From: Wuchereria bancrofti
Taxonomy: Eukaryota > Nematoda > Chromadorea > Rhabditida > Onchocercidae
Length of the DNA: 64,000 nt
Reading direction: 5' to 3'
NCBI GenBank assembly: GCA_005281725.1
Contig: SSBO01000012.1
Coordinates: 9,027,099 to 9,091,098, forward strand
Below the pieces are notes generated by a model that saw only the letters and a program-made list of their open reading frames with translations, was not told the origin of the DNA and ran no database searches. The position numbers and the translations under genes are program-made. Positions 37,039 through 50,500 of the stretch are shown here, in pieces (positions within the stretch are counted from its first letter, which is position 1; every line of letters starts with the position of its first letter).

Positions 37039-38782
37039 CTATTCTCGTAAAGCATTGGTTAAGAGGGGGATAATACAGGTGAGCAGATAGGTTGCAAATG
37101 TTGCTGATGCGCTATTTTGCAGCTTTTGCAGCAATGGTAAAATTTTGTTGAGACCTTCATTAACGAAAATTTTCTTGACAAGATTCTCCCAAATATTTTC
37201 TTTCTGGTTGAATTCCATTTTAGAATCAAACACCTGTAATTTTCGACTTCAAAAAAAAAAGGACAAAACAAAAATGATAACAGTGCTCTAACGATTGTTG
37301 TTTTCTTTTTAGTTTTTTTTTCATCAATAATTTAATTACCATTATGTAGAATGACTTGAACAATTGATGATATTATAAATGTTTTTTTTTTTCACAGAGT
37401 TCAATAACGAGCAAAATTAAAAGTATAAACTTGTAGCGCAATTAGATAATGAATGATTATAGTATTTTGTTCCATTATTTCACTATTAAAGAATTTGCTT
37501 TTTTTTTGATTTGCAGAAAAATAAAATAAAAGTGAAGTAATGCTGTATCAAATGTTAGAAATGTTTCAAAAGTTACTTATGAATTCCAATGACATAACGT
37601 TTAATCCAAATTACATCAAACTTATTCCGAGCAAACTTTTTTTTTCTTATTGCTATTTGGTAATTAAGATAAGTAATAAGCTAGGATTTCTGAAATATTA
37701 CTAAATCTAAAAGAAAAGAAAAGATTTTGTAACGTTTCAGCGATTTCAGCAACTATGATTTATTGAACTCTTAAAATAGAAGTCTTGTTTTTGAAGCAGA
37801 AAATAAAGAGATGAGCCTGGTAATCTGGTTTATTAGAAATAAATTAGGTTATTTTGAAGGAAAAATAGAAAGTACTTCTGCAACAAGTTAGCAGAAATTT
37901 CTTGTTACTGATACTGATGCAACTGTATGTTGAATAATGTTGGAATCTTTTGTAAAAAGAAATCCCGGAAATGTCAAATGATATTAAAAGCGCTAAATTT
38001 ATTTTAAAAATCCAACTCTTTTAATTTAAATTGGACTTTTTTTTCTGTAAACATATATTTTGAGAAATAATTTTTCATTTTTAAATTTCAGCTGAATGAA
38101 ATTCCTTCTCAAATATCCATTAATCTTCAAAAACCTATTGTTGTAATTTTCTCCCTCCCCCATCCCAAAAAAAAAAGGAAACTTACGTTTTTCTGGAAAT
38201 CGTTGATTTCAGAAATTAGACCACCAACTTTATCCAATGTCCCCTTCTGTGCTTCGTTAGCTAGCGATTTTAATAGCGGCATTTTATCTTGAACTGCTGC
38301 CAATAAATTCTTTACTTGTACCACACCTTGTTGTAATTGCTTAAAATTGTTTGATCATTATCATAACATACCTGACCATCACATCCATAGCGATAATGAT
38401 TCTAAGCACGAAATGTTGTAAAATGAATTTAAAAAAAGATAAACCCATTTACATTTGCTTTAAATCCTTCTATATTTAATGTTCTCAATTTTCAAATTTT
38501 TTGATTTTTTTCCTCAAAATGATTTTGATATTTTTTTTTAAATGCCATCACTGATGAATGGATACATGATTATTTTATTAATTTCCACAATTGGATTTAT
38601 TTTTATTTGAATAGCAAGAAAAGAGAAGAAAGAAGAGAAAAGATGAAACTAACTTTTTCATCCTTTGCAAAAAGTGATTTAAAATCGGTAAAATGTTTTG
38701 AAAAAAAATCACCAGCTTCCGACAGTAAGTCACAGTACGCACCGACAGTAACCAGCACTAGCAGTATACCGTATTTCAACAT
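37039..38782 (-). CDS. Small secreted alpha-helical protein, family not recognised
   Basis: Three exons: 38654-38782, 38187-38339 and 37039-37233. All introns are phase 0, giving 158 residues. The start has a clear signal peptide (MLKYGILLVLVTVGAYC, likely cut near residue 17). The mature chain lacks cysteines until one near the C-terminus, is rich in Lys, Leu and Ala, and should be almost all helical, with stretches such as DLLSEAGDFFSKHF, DFKSLFAKDEKQLQ, LLAAVQDKMPLLKSLANEAQ and WENLVKKIFVNEGLNKILPL. This layout resembles nematode secreted helical proteins (some bind lipids), but no specific family is claimed. An acceptor (TTTGTTTAAG) lies about nine bases before the ATG. The last 17 residues (TYLLTCIIPLLTNALRE) are hydrophobic, so membrane interaction is possible. 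Confidence 0.8.
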
Positions 38783-40028
38783 AATCTTTTTCTTAAACAA
38801 AAAAAATTTCATATTATTCAAAAAATACATTGATATCTAGTTATACGATATATATACATATGTATGTGTTCGAAGATTTTTATCAAACTATATGAATAAA
38901 ATAGAATGAAAGTTTTAAGATTACAATAAATAATTTGAAGTATGAATAAATAAAAAAAAATTGAAACTTTTAGGAAATTATAAAATTAAGCAATTATTAT
39001 TGTTTTTTATTTTTTCGTTTTTTTTGTCGGAAAGAAAAATTATTATAAGTAATTATAAGTAAGTTGAAAATTGAGAAATGATTTTAAAAAATTTGATAAA
39101 ATATGAGCACATTTTTTTTTGCATTAAAAAAAAAACGAAAAGGAAAAAACGATATAAATGAAAAGTTCATTTCAATCAGCAACAGATTGTGTATACATGT
39201 AAATATACAAGCATAAATAAACATAATTTTTTCAACCACACAATTAATGAGCAGTTGTTCATTAATACAAATTGAACAGTACTGCAAAAGTAAAAAGGAT
39301 AGCGTTAATAATTTTGATCTAATAGCATTTATTATCTGCCTAATGATATCCTAAAACATTTGTTAAATATTCATTCAAAAGAGAAGGATGGAAATACATC
39401 AATCATATCATTTATCACTACACTTCATCACAATACGAGACTGCTCGTCTGATAAATATTAAGTTATAGAGACTAAACAAAATACAACCATAGAAATATG
39501 AGGCAAACTTAGGAGACGTTATAAACAGTTGGCTGATATCATCGATCAAATGCATCCAGTTGATGGAATAAAACATTTGATTAAAAGATTAGCGCTATAA
39601 GGTCTCTCTCAAAAAGCTCTTATTTATCAGTTATCATCAACATTTAATCGCATTATTACCTGGGGAAATCCTAGTTTAATCTGTTTTAGACCAGGTGCGA
39701 AGAACTAGGAAACATCTAAAGACTTCAATTATTCTAAAACTTCAATCCTTTTTTTTTGTTTAGTTTATTTTTTAATTTGATTTCAAACCAATGTTCAAAT
39801 TCTATTCCCTTATCATATATCAAGACTTCTTTTAGCTAAACTAATGCATCATTGATGATAATGATATGATGATGATTATGATGTTATTTAATTTTTTTCA
39901 CCTTTTTTTATTCTCAGTCAAAAAACGAAAAAAAAACTAGCGAAAAATATTTTTACACAGTTACAATGTATTAATGCATTCATGAATCATTATAAGAAAT
40001 ACATATTTCAATTATAATTAACGCTGCA

Positions 40029-40057
40029 ATATAATATTTTAAAAATTTTAAAATATT
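40029..40057. repeat. Perfect 29-base AT palindrome
   Basis: Fourteen bases (ATAATATTTTAAAA) are followed by one central A and then the exact reverse complement. Given the base composition it may be chance. Confidence 0.5.
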
Positions 40058-43000
40058 ATAAAAATACTTGGAAGATTAATTCAAAGCATTTGAAGGAAAA
40101 ATGCTAAATGTATTTCAAATTTTGATTCAGAAAAAGTGAAAAAAGAAAGGAATTTGTTTTCATAGTAAAAAAAAAGTATTGAGAGAAATAAGAATGTAAA
40201 ACTTCATTATTTTCAACAAAATATTTAATGAAAAAAGATATCATCAATTTGAAAAAGATGCTTTTCCGGATAAATCACAACAACTGTTGCATTCTTTGCT
40301 TATTTGTTTGACTAGATAAACTGAGTTTGATTAACTAAAGTATTACTTTACATTCTGTCCTCTCTTATTTCTAATGACAAGAAAGAAGCAGAAGAAAAAG
40401 GCGAAAAAATTTACTTAAACATTTATCGAATTCTATTCTGGTTTTTATTTCTGCTATTTTTTTTTTAAAAAATGATTCTAAAATGGAACCATTTCATTTT
40501 TTCCTCAATTTTAAATCAGAATGTAAGAAAGAAGATATAAATGAATTTTCTTCCGAAAAATTTATAATAGTTACAAAAACAAGTGTAAAAACAATCGAAA
40601 TAAAGAGAGAGAGAAAAAAAGGAGGGTGAATAAGACAGGTCAATTTCGAATTTTAATACAAAACACAATGATATTTACCATCATGAATTAATTTACTCTA
40701 GCATATTATTTTTAAAACATTTTATCATAAAAAATAATTCATAAACAAAGACAAAGACACTTAAACATATATTCCAAATAATTACTAAAAAAAAAACTAT
40801 ACAGGAAAAGGTATGAAATTACTGCTAGAAATTGAAAAGATTGTTAGTGTCAATTTTTTTACTGATTAATTTAATTGCTATATCAATATAATGCTGTAAA
40901 TGTCTTTTACTCGTTTACATTTAACAAACTATCAATTTCTTTTCAAATAAATTATTTGTGAATGACTATTACATGTGCAATTTAAAAAAAAAGATCTTCA
41001 GTAGTCATTAAAAGTGAAATATTTCAAAAGGATAATTTCGCGACACTTCAAAATTACATTTCATCATCTTCTCCTTTTTTTTAAAATGCTCTAAAGGAAA
41101 AGAATTCCATCAAAAAACAAATATCTTTTTGAATGTTTCAATGAAATTAGAAATTTAACAAAAATTTCGATGAATAGATTCTACCATTTCACACAGCAAA
41201 TAGCAAATAGTTCTCGTTAAATGCATTCATCAAGAATTATCGAAAGGAGAGAAAAAACGGAATACAATTAATTCAACCGGAATAATGTTATACTGATATA
41301 TTGCAAGCATTACTTACTAATGCATCAGTTCATTTCAACAATTCATTCTGCGGTGCTTTACATCAATATTGTAACTTGATATTAAACACTGAGAGAGAGA
41401 GAGAGAGAGGAACAAAAAGAGAAAGTAATAAAAAAGAAACAGATAATTCAAAATTATCTCAAACACAATTATAAAATATAGTTTTGAGAAATGATGGATT
41501 ATTTGATAATCAGTAAATATTATCATCAAAATGATGACACTAAGTTTTTCCTTAATACATCTAAGTATAAAGCAAAAAAAAAAGAAAGAAGTAGTTGTAA
41601 TATTAAAATGATTAAAATTATTTTCAATTAAAATAAAAAATTATTTTCAGTCATTTAATGTTGTGTAAGAAATGTTTGTTGTTAATTTAGCAAAATAAAT
41701 GAAAGTTTTTTTTTTTGAAAAAATTTTATTGACAAGAAAGTAAAGAAGTAAAAAAGTTCGAAGAAAGAAATAATCGAAAAAAAAATAGCAAATAAGTGAT
41801 GAAAATGAAAATAATTATATCCAGTGTAATTGAGTACCTTAAAATATTATCATCTTGTTTACATTAACTGAATTCAAACAAAAAATTTCATGCACTACCC
41901 TAATAGATCCTGTTATTTCGAGGTGAAAGTAGTATCATTCATGCGAATTGATGAGTAGAAATGATAAGATGGTGAAAATATTGGAAAAATTATTTGCAAA
42001 ACTAAAAATGTTTACTATAATTGTCAGATTCACACAAAAAAAACGGAAAGAAAAAAGAAAAATAAGTAATCGACCTTTGATTGTATTTTTTGTCATCCAC
42101 TTCTAATGAAACATAAATTTAAATGATTTTTCATTGCTAGAAGTAGTTATATAAGTGTTTTCGTCTTCTTTTCATTTAAGTGAATTACAATTTCAAAATT
42201 TGAACATTGTGTTCAGGGTAATAGAATTATGGAATCAATAGCTGCTGACTATTTATCCTAAGCAATTCAGATTATTTAATAATATTTGTTCATTTACAAT
42301 GATTGTTAAATGTAGGCCAAATTTGTTTTTCTTTTGTTGTTGTTATTGTTGTTATGATATCTCAATCTTTTGATAGCTCTAATAATTATTGGTGTGTAAA
42401 AATAAAATCTTGTGAATTTTTTTTTTAAATCAATTTCATTTATCATTTGTTTGAATCATGAATTTCATGTAATCGAACTGAAATTCTATTATTTATCGAT
42501 CGTTCAATATATGTAATTTAATAACCTGCAAAATAATTGTCGAAAAAAAAGAAGGAAAGAGGGATAAATGATATTGTCTATTCAATCAATTCTGATCAGT
42601 TAAAGAAGCCCAATTAATTACGAGTAATTAGAATTAATTAAAATCCTTAAAAGATTAAAAAATATGAATAACCAAAAAAAACGCAAGTGTTAATTTTAGT
42701 GATTTAATAATTGCAATAAATCAAGCCTTAAACACATTCAATTATTTGAAAAAAAGTTTTAAGTTTTTAATCATACATTACATATAATGTAACAAACATG
42801 TAAAATAAACTAATTAGAAACCGAAAAATTTTGACAACAATGGTATGAAATCAAATTTTTTTAATTCACTGAAATTCTTTAAAAGTTTAAAAATTATTGC
42901 TTATTTTCTAAACTTGAAATACACTACACATTTGGTTCAAAATAATCCGATTTAGGATGTGGTAAGCTTGACCAATTTACATTTTAACATATTATAATGC

Positions 43001-46000
43001 TTCATTATTAGAGGGTAAGAAATTTAACATTTAAAACTACAATGACAGAAGAAATTAAGGATTTGATAAAAGAAAATCATATTTTTTTTGTTTATTTGAA
43101 AATAAATAACTGTTTTGTGTTAACAGCAATACTTTCTAAAACAATATTTACGATATATCAACAAACAAATGGAAATGGTAAAAACAAAAAAAAAAAGAAT
43201 TGAGAAATAAATAAAATGCAATAGTATGATACCGTAATATTTCATCAATTTCATCCTCACCACTTTATTTTTTTTCCAGTTACGTTGGGAAAAAAGTGAT
43301 CAATTATTAGAAATAATGTTTAATTGCACCTAGAACTAATTCATTGTAAAAAGTTTCATACTGATAAAAAATGTCATTGATCGCAATTATCACTTTACAT
43401 TACAATATTTTAAATTAACAATTGGTATTGCTCCATAAAGTTTATTACTATTCCTTTTGAAAATTTCATTTATTGAAATTTGTAAATAAATTTTGTTTTT
43501 CTTTTTTCTTACGAAAGAAAACTTTTGTAAGAAACCAAAAAAAAAGAAAAAAAAGCATCAAATATATCCTTTTGGATGATAATACTAGCGATATTTTCAA
43601 TTCAAAAATATTAACGAATCATTGGCATAATTAATTGTTGCATCACTGTATTTAAAATTTATCTCATATAATAAGTACAACATATTTATTACTTAGAGAT
43701 AAGTAATTTTGGAAATTTTAAATGAGAATTTATTGTGTAAAATGTGAGAAATAGATGGAAAATGGATGTTAAATAGAAAATTAAAAAGTTAAGAGGAAAT
43801 GAAATATAAAAATTTCACAAAAAAAACGATAAAAACAAGAGAGAATGGGATGATTCAATTGTAAAATCAATTGTAAAAGAATTCTTAAAGTTGGAAATTT
43901 CATATAATTTTGCATTTTACGGCGTTTATTGTTATTTGCTATTGCTTGCAGCAGTAATAGTAGCAACTACCAATGATAATCATCAAATTGATGCTACTAA
44001 TTCAGATGTGTAGTGCAGGTGGTTGTGTTAGTTTATTGATTTGCTACTGCATGCAGCATCAAAAAGTTTGTTGATGATGATGAGTAGTTGGTGGTGCTGT
44101 TGCTGCTAATGATGAAAATAATTGAAATAAATGAAAATAACTATCGGACGACATTGACTTGCAAAACGTTACAATTGTATTATCATTTGTCACTTATTAA
44201 TGTTTCATCTTTCAATTAGTCTCAAGAAAACAATATCATAAATTCCTCTGTCTTATCACTCAATTTATGATAAGTATAGCAAATACGGTTAGTAATTTGA
44301 TCAAATTTTAATAATTGCTATTGCATTTGAAAAAAGTTATTACAGTATTGAAAAGAAAAATAATAACGATTATTATTGCAATATTTTGATTAACAAAACT
44401 GTTAACAGATAGACTATTGATCAGTTAGTAAGTATGATGAAAATTTCACTAATTATAGGATTATTGTAACTTAGATAATATTAGTAAAATTTATGATTGT
44501 TAAATAATTGTACACATCATTTTGAATTAACAAACTACTAACTAATATTATAGGATAGAAATATTTTTGATATAAATTTAATCACTTCCTGAATGATATT
44601 ATGAGGTGCGAAAATAATTGAATATTTAACGATCAGTAAATAAAAATATGAAAATTTACAGTACGATGATATATCGTAATTAGTATAGCATAATTTAATT
44701 ATTACAATAGTAATAGATTTTATGAATAATACAATGAATTTTATATTTTATTTTTATGCATTAATTGTAAATAAATTAATTCAACTGTTAGAGTTATATT
44801 GAAGCCATTGAATTAGCATCAAACAAATGTAACTAAATCAACGCTTTTTTTTTAAAAAAAAAGGAAAAGAAAAACATTACAGATAAACTTATTTACAAAT
44901 CTTTAGTAAAAATTATTTTTTAATTGCATAATATATAATATTCTTTTAATAAAGCAATTATTAATAATACTTTTTTAATCATTAATGATATATAAAATCT
45001 ATATGATTCCAAAATTTTTAATAGAAAATGTTTTTTTTCTTCCTTTTTCTAAAAGTTTTTAATTTCAGCAATTTTTAAGCTGTAAAAACAAAATAAGTAT
45101 AATAAATAATTTTCGAGCTATTATTGATTTTTAAACGAGCTTTAACTGCACTTTCTCTTTCACACCTTTATTTCATTTCATGTTTATTATGCTGATTAAT
45201 ATCGCAATACTAACTATTATTCTCATGCAACAAAACAAATTACTAATTAAAATCAAATTTGAAAAAGTTAAAATAATTATTTATTCATGTTCAGGAACAG
45301 AATTTAAGCAAAAATAATGGGGATGATAAAAAATCAATCATAACTGATAATTTACATAAATTCTAGCTAATTTTATCTAATATAATTTTGATGAGGAAAA
45401 AACAAAAAAACAAGGGAGAGCAAAACATGATAATAATTGCTGCAATTAGCTAAGCTTATATTGCTGATTATTATTCTTTTAAAATATGCAAACATACATA
45501 TTACTAGATCATTACTTACACATTCCATAAATTCCTCTTTTACTTCAAAAAAATTTTATGTTTTAAAATTATCAGACAGAAAAGTCCAACATCTAATAAT
45601 CTAATCATCTAATAATTGTTAACATAAATGTTATTTACTACAGAAAAACAAAAAAAAGCAAAACAAATGCAATACCACTGATACTTATTTCATTATTGCA
45701 AGTAAACGTTGAGCAAAAAAAAAGAGCGAAAGAAAAGAAAGGGAAATAATTTTATTGTTTGTGTGAAAAAAATTTTTTTTCTTGAAAGAACATTAGTTGT
45801 AGAAGTGATATACATATATATACATATATATATATATTAAAAAGAGGAGAGAGGAAAAAAATAAATTGCGAGTGAAAATGAAAGGAATGATATGTTTGTT
45901 GTGTTCAATATAGCTAATTTTTCAAATATTTCTAGTTTGTGAAATTAAAAAAAAAGAAAAAAACAAAATGACAAGGACAAAGGACAATGATAGATAGGAT

Positions 46001-47176
46001 AGAATAGGAAGGAGAAGAAATAAATAGTGTAAGAATGAAAGAAAAAATGAAAAAAAGAAAGAAAGGTATATTAGATAATGACAAAAATGTTAGTTAATAC
46101 ATTAATAAAATATTTCGAAACTTTGTTTTTTTTTCTTTTTTCCTCCTTTCTTCACTTATTTTTTTTATTTCAAAAAAATATTTCTCATGAAAATATTAGA
46201 AATTAAGTTTACTTATACAATTAATTGTAATCATAATTCATTCGTTATTTGCAAAAAAAAGAAAAACATCAAAAAAATGATTATCTTTCTGTTATTTACA
46301 GATATTATTTCACTATTACTACTATCAATTGGTGTTAAATGTGTTAAAATTTATAGTATCAATTACAATTTATTTTTTAATTTAATTTCTAAAATAAAAT
46401 GACAGTAAATTATCAACATATTAATTCTCAATAATTAATATTATCGGAAAAATGAGGGAGAAAAAATATATTTATTTAGAGTATGATACTGTATCAAATC
46501 TTAGTATAATTACTTAAAATCTATTTGTATATTTGCTAGGGGTATATTATACTATATCCAATGATAATTATAAGTTTTATTCCAAGGATTTTTCTTTATC
46601 ATGATTTAACCTTTTTTATTTTTCTTTTATTATATTACATCTTACTTACTTTATTGATAATACTGCTACATTTATATAGCTTGTAATTATCATGCCAATT
46701 AATATATTTGTTACAATGAATTGTAAATTACAAACTGAAATGGGAAAATTTTATTTTCTTAATTTATCCATGTATATATACACATACATACATTATCAAA
46801 CAAAATAGTAAATAATACAATTTCATATTTTTTCAATTCAAGAAGAAAAAAGAGAAAAGGATGTAATGAAATGGTACAAATTATAATACTAAATAATTTG
46901 TAGCAATTCCGTAATTGATTTATATTAAATTATTTTTCTTTGGATTAAATTTATTATAATACTAAAAATCGCATATATTATTATTATTTTTTCATCTTCT
47001 TTTTCTTTCTATAAATTATATCATTTGCAAGCAATTGTTTATATTAATTCATGTTTGCTTGTTTTTTTCTTTTTAAATTCAATTTATGTTTTTTTTTTTT
47101 TGTTTCTTCTTTTTAAACTTAATTTATTATAAATTTTATGTAAACATTATCGTTTATTTTATATAAATAAAAACAT

Positions 47177-47331
47177 TTCGTAATGATAAACTTTAACATT
47201 TACTTTTAGCTTAATTAGAATTTTTTTTAATTTTATTATCACAAAATAAATTTTCGAATTATTTCGTTTTTTTCTTTCTTTTTCTTTTAAAAAGCATTCC
47301 AAAACTTTGATATATTAATCTGACAGTAAAA
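47177..47331. repeat. 155-base direct duplication, copy 1
   Basis: Identical to 47333-47487 as far as can be read, ending at a single N at 47332. The pattern matches the duplication near 9.4 kb and suggests overlapping contig ends joined without merging. Confidence 0.9.
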
Positions 47332-47332
47332 N
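47332..47332. other. Assembly gap (single N)
   Basis: Single ambiguous base between two copies of a 155-base sequence. Confidence 0.9.
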
Positions 47333-47487
47333 TTCGTAATGATAAACTTTAACATTTACTTTTAGCTTAATTAGAATTTTTTTTAATTTTATTATCACAA
47401 AATAAATTTTCGAATTATTTCGTTTTTTTCTTTCTTTTTCTTTTAAAAAGCATTCCAAAACTTTGATATATTAATCTGACAGTAAAA
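47333..47487. repeat. 155-base direct duplication, copy 2
   Basis: Second copy of 47177-47331. It lies about 75 bases past the K2P channel stop codon, so it falls in that gene's 3' flank. Confidence 0.9.
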
Positions 47488-47560
47488 ATTCAATTATATT
47501 TTTTAGCGTTATTGCAAATATTGCAAAAAAAAAAAAAAAAATTATAAATTATATTATAAA

Positions 47561-50500
47561 TTAAAATTTATATGGTGTAGAAGGAGATGGTGATGCTGAA
47601 AGTCGAAGTTGTGATCGTCGTCTAACTGAGCCTCTTTTTTTACTGGTTTCAAAAAATTGCTTTAAATCTCGTACTGGACGTTGTCTTTCAGCATGCATAC
47701 CATCAATGGGATTCCAATCAAGATTATTAGCATCTTCATCCTCATCTGTAACTTCCTCATCTTCACTAACATCCATATAACCTGATAATGAATGAGAAGC
47801 TGATGATCGTCTTTGTGAAAGTGTTTCTTGCAATAATTCTTCTTTTATTCGTGATACACCTGATCGACTTTTTCCTTGTTTCAGAATCTTAATTATTTCA
47901 TTGAATGAATAAAAAATAATTTGCAATTAAATAATTTATATATATATATTAAAATTTCATCAATTAAATCAATAAAAAGAAGAAAGGAAAAAGAACAAAA
48001 AAAAAAAGATTTTTTTCCTTACTATAGGATCAGTTTGCATTTCACTTTCCATCATTTCTACAAATGGCTTCTGAATATATTCATCATTATCAGTTTGAGT
48101 GATAGCTTCCAAGATATCATATAGATGAGTTTGAATGTCTTGCTCAATTAATCGTACTTCATCCGTTTGTACATCACGTATCTATAATTTATTTTAAAAA
48201 AAATAATATTTTATTACAGATTTAGCAATAATTTATAATAAAAAATTTTCGTACATATTGAAATTAAATTTAAAGTAAATTGAATTCCAAATATCATAAT
48301 GGTATGTTAATGATAATAATAATTATAATTATTATAAAACGAAATATTTTTCATTTTTTCAAAAATTTTTTGGATAAAATAAGTTTGTGAAATTATCACT
48401 AATAAAAAATCATATCAATTGTTTTACTAAATTTGAATGCTTTAATATTTTGAACAAATGTAGAAAAAATACAAACCATATATTCAGGCATAATTGTAAT
48501 ACATTCACTATCTCTTAATTCGATTATTTCCGTTTGTATTATACTATGAATTAATGTCGGACTAAGACATTGCACAGCTTCTTCAACCATTTCATTAATT
48601 AACGGATCAGTTACAATTGCTGTATCCAATAATGTCACCATTAATGTTTGTTCGCCTTTATCATTACTAAAAATAATTCAAATATTAGATTGATTTTGTT
48701 GCTTCATTCATTGTAATCTAAAATAGTCCAAGTGAATATTGCATATTTACTGTTAGATTTAGAAAATTTTATAAAATTACCAAATACTTACAATGATAAA
48801 AGAGAAGTTTGTACACCAGTATCATAGAATACTGTTTTTGGAAGTGATAGCTCAGTTGATGATTGAATTGGCACAAATTGTTTAGCTTCAACTTGTTGTT
48901 GAATAACTTCTTCCACAGTAGCTGTTAGTGTTGTTTCATTTAAATCTTTCGAAAACATTTTTGGCATGCCGGATTCTTCATCAATATCTGAGAAAATTGG
49001 CGGAATTTCAATTCCACGCGCTTCAGCATCTTTTTGTACCTTCGTCAATACTGATGCTCGTCTATTTTTGCTCCAAAACAAAATATTCACAAAAATTCGA
49101 AATAATAAAATGAAATTAAAACTAATTAATACTATTATTTCAACTAGCTGGTAGAAATAATCATTCATTTTGTCAATCAAAACTTTGATAGTAACGAGAG
49201 AGAAAATTTTTTTTTAAAATATTACTGATAATTTAGAATTTTATTTTATCTTGTGACTAAATCATTCAATTTGCAATTGGAAAGTTTTCAGTTTCATATC
49301 TTATTATTCAAGAATAATTATTAAATATATTGGAAATTACCTCAGAAATGACATCAGATATTTAGCTTTTTTATTATTACCCCACATTTGCATCATACCC
49401 ACAGAAGCTCCAACTGTATCACTTCCTTTAAAAAAAATGAAAAAATGCAACAATTAAAAAATATTGGAGAAAAAAAAAATTAAATTAGGTTACCTAATAT
49501 GCCAAAATCACTTCAACACTAGAATTAACTAATTATAGTCATAGAATTAGTTATCGTTTCTTTAAATCAGTGCATTGATCATCAGTAGTTCCGTTTTTAT
49601 TGATCTCTCAATTTTTAAAACAATTAGTTACCAGGAAAAGTATTGGAACTTACCTTGATTTAATTTAGACTGATATTCGAGAAATAATTTCAGAAAAACT
49701 TTGATATAAAAATCTTCTAATGCTCTTTGTATGACATTGATACACATACTAACCATTGCAAGACCAATTATCACAAAAATAAAACACATGATCATTAAAC
49801 TGAAAAATAAGTTTAATTGAAATTATAGAAGGATTAAACTAAAAATTTTTTCAAAAATTCTGAACTAAAAAATTGAAAAAGAAATTTCAGTTTTAGGATA
49901 AACAAAGTTATATATGTACATATATTTTTTCGCACTACATAAAATGTTATGAAAATTAACTCTCTTCGTCGTACAGAAAGATCACCCAATCCAATTGTTG
50001 ATAAACTGAAAGAAAATTTTTCGTAAAAAATTTTAATTGTCAAAAGAAATTCCGATTATTATTAAGAAAAATAATAATTTCAAATTGTTAGAGTACTTTT
50101 TGAATTTGTTGAACAAATAAGTCAAATGTTTGCCAATATAATGCACTTAATAAATGTTAATCGAAAAATCAAATTTTATACATTTACAATAATGATAAAT
50201 GACTAACCTAATAAACATGAAATAACAGCTTTCTGCATAAGTCCAATCGCGCTCCCAAATTTTAAAAAGTCCTGCACACAAGAATATCCAACTGAAAGTG
50301 ATCCCAATAGCTAGTAACACGGGTATTCGAGGTCGTGCCATATCATTTAATTCCATATCATCAACATTTTTTGCACCATCCTCTTTTATTGATTCTAAAT
50401 TTAAATTTTAATTCAACAAAAAAAGAAATTTTTATGTTAATTTTTTTCAAAATAAGTTTTTTATGCTAAATTTTACATCGCTTCCTAATTCGTTCATATT

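Larger units (their letters stand above)
38783..47560. other. Long gene-free AT-rich region
   Basis: About 8.8 kb between two minus-strand genes. It shows only simple AT-rich sequence, GA/CT tracts (41391-41410), TA-rich runs (45811-45838), a palindrome at 40029-40057, and a TGC/GAT-rich patch at 43920-44110. No exon with a recognisable domain and no tRNA or rRNA were found. It probably includes the 5' flank of the helical protein gene and the 3' flank of the K2P gene. Confidence 0.5.
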
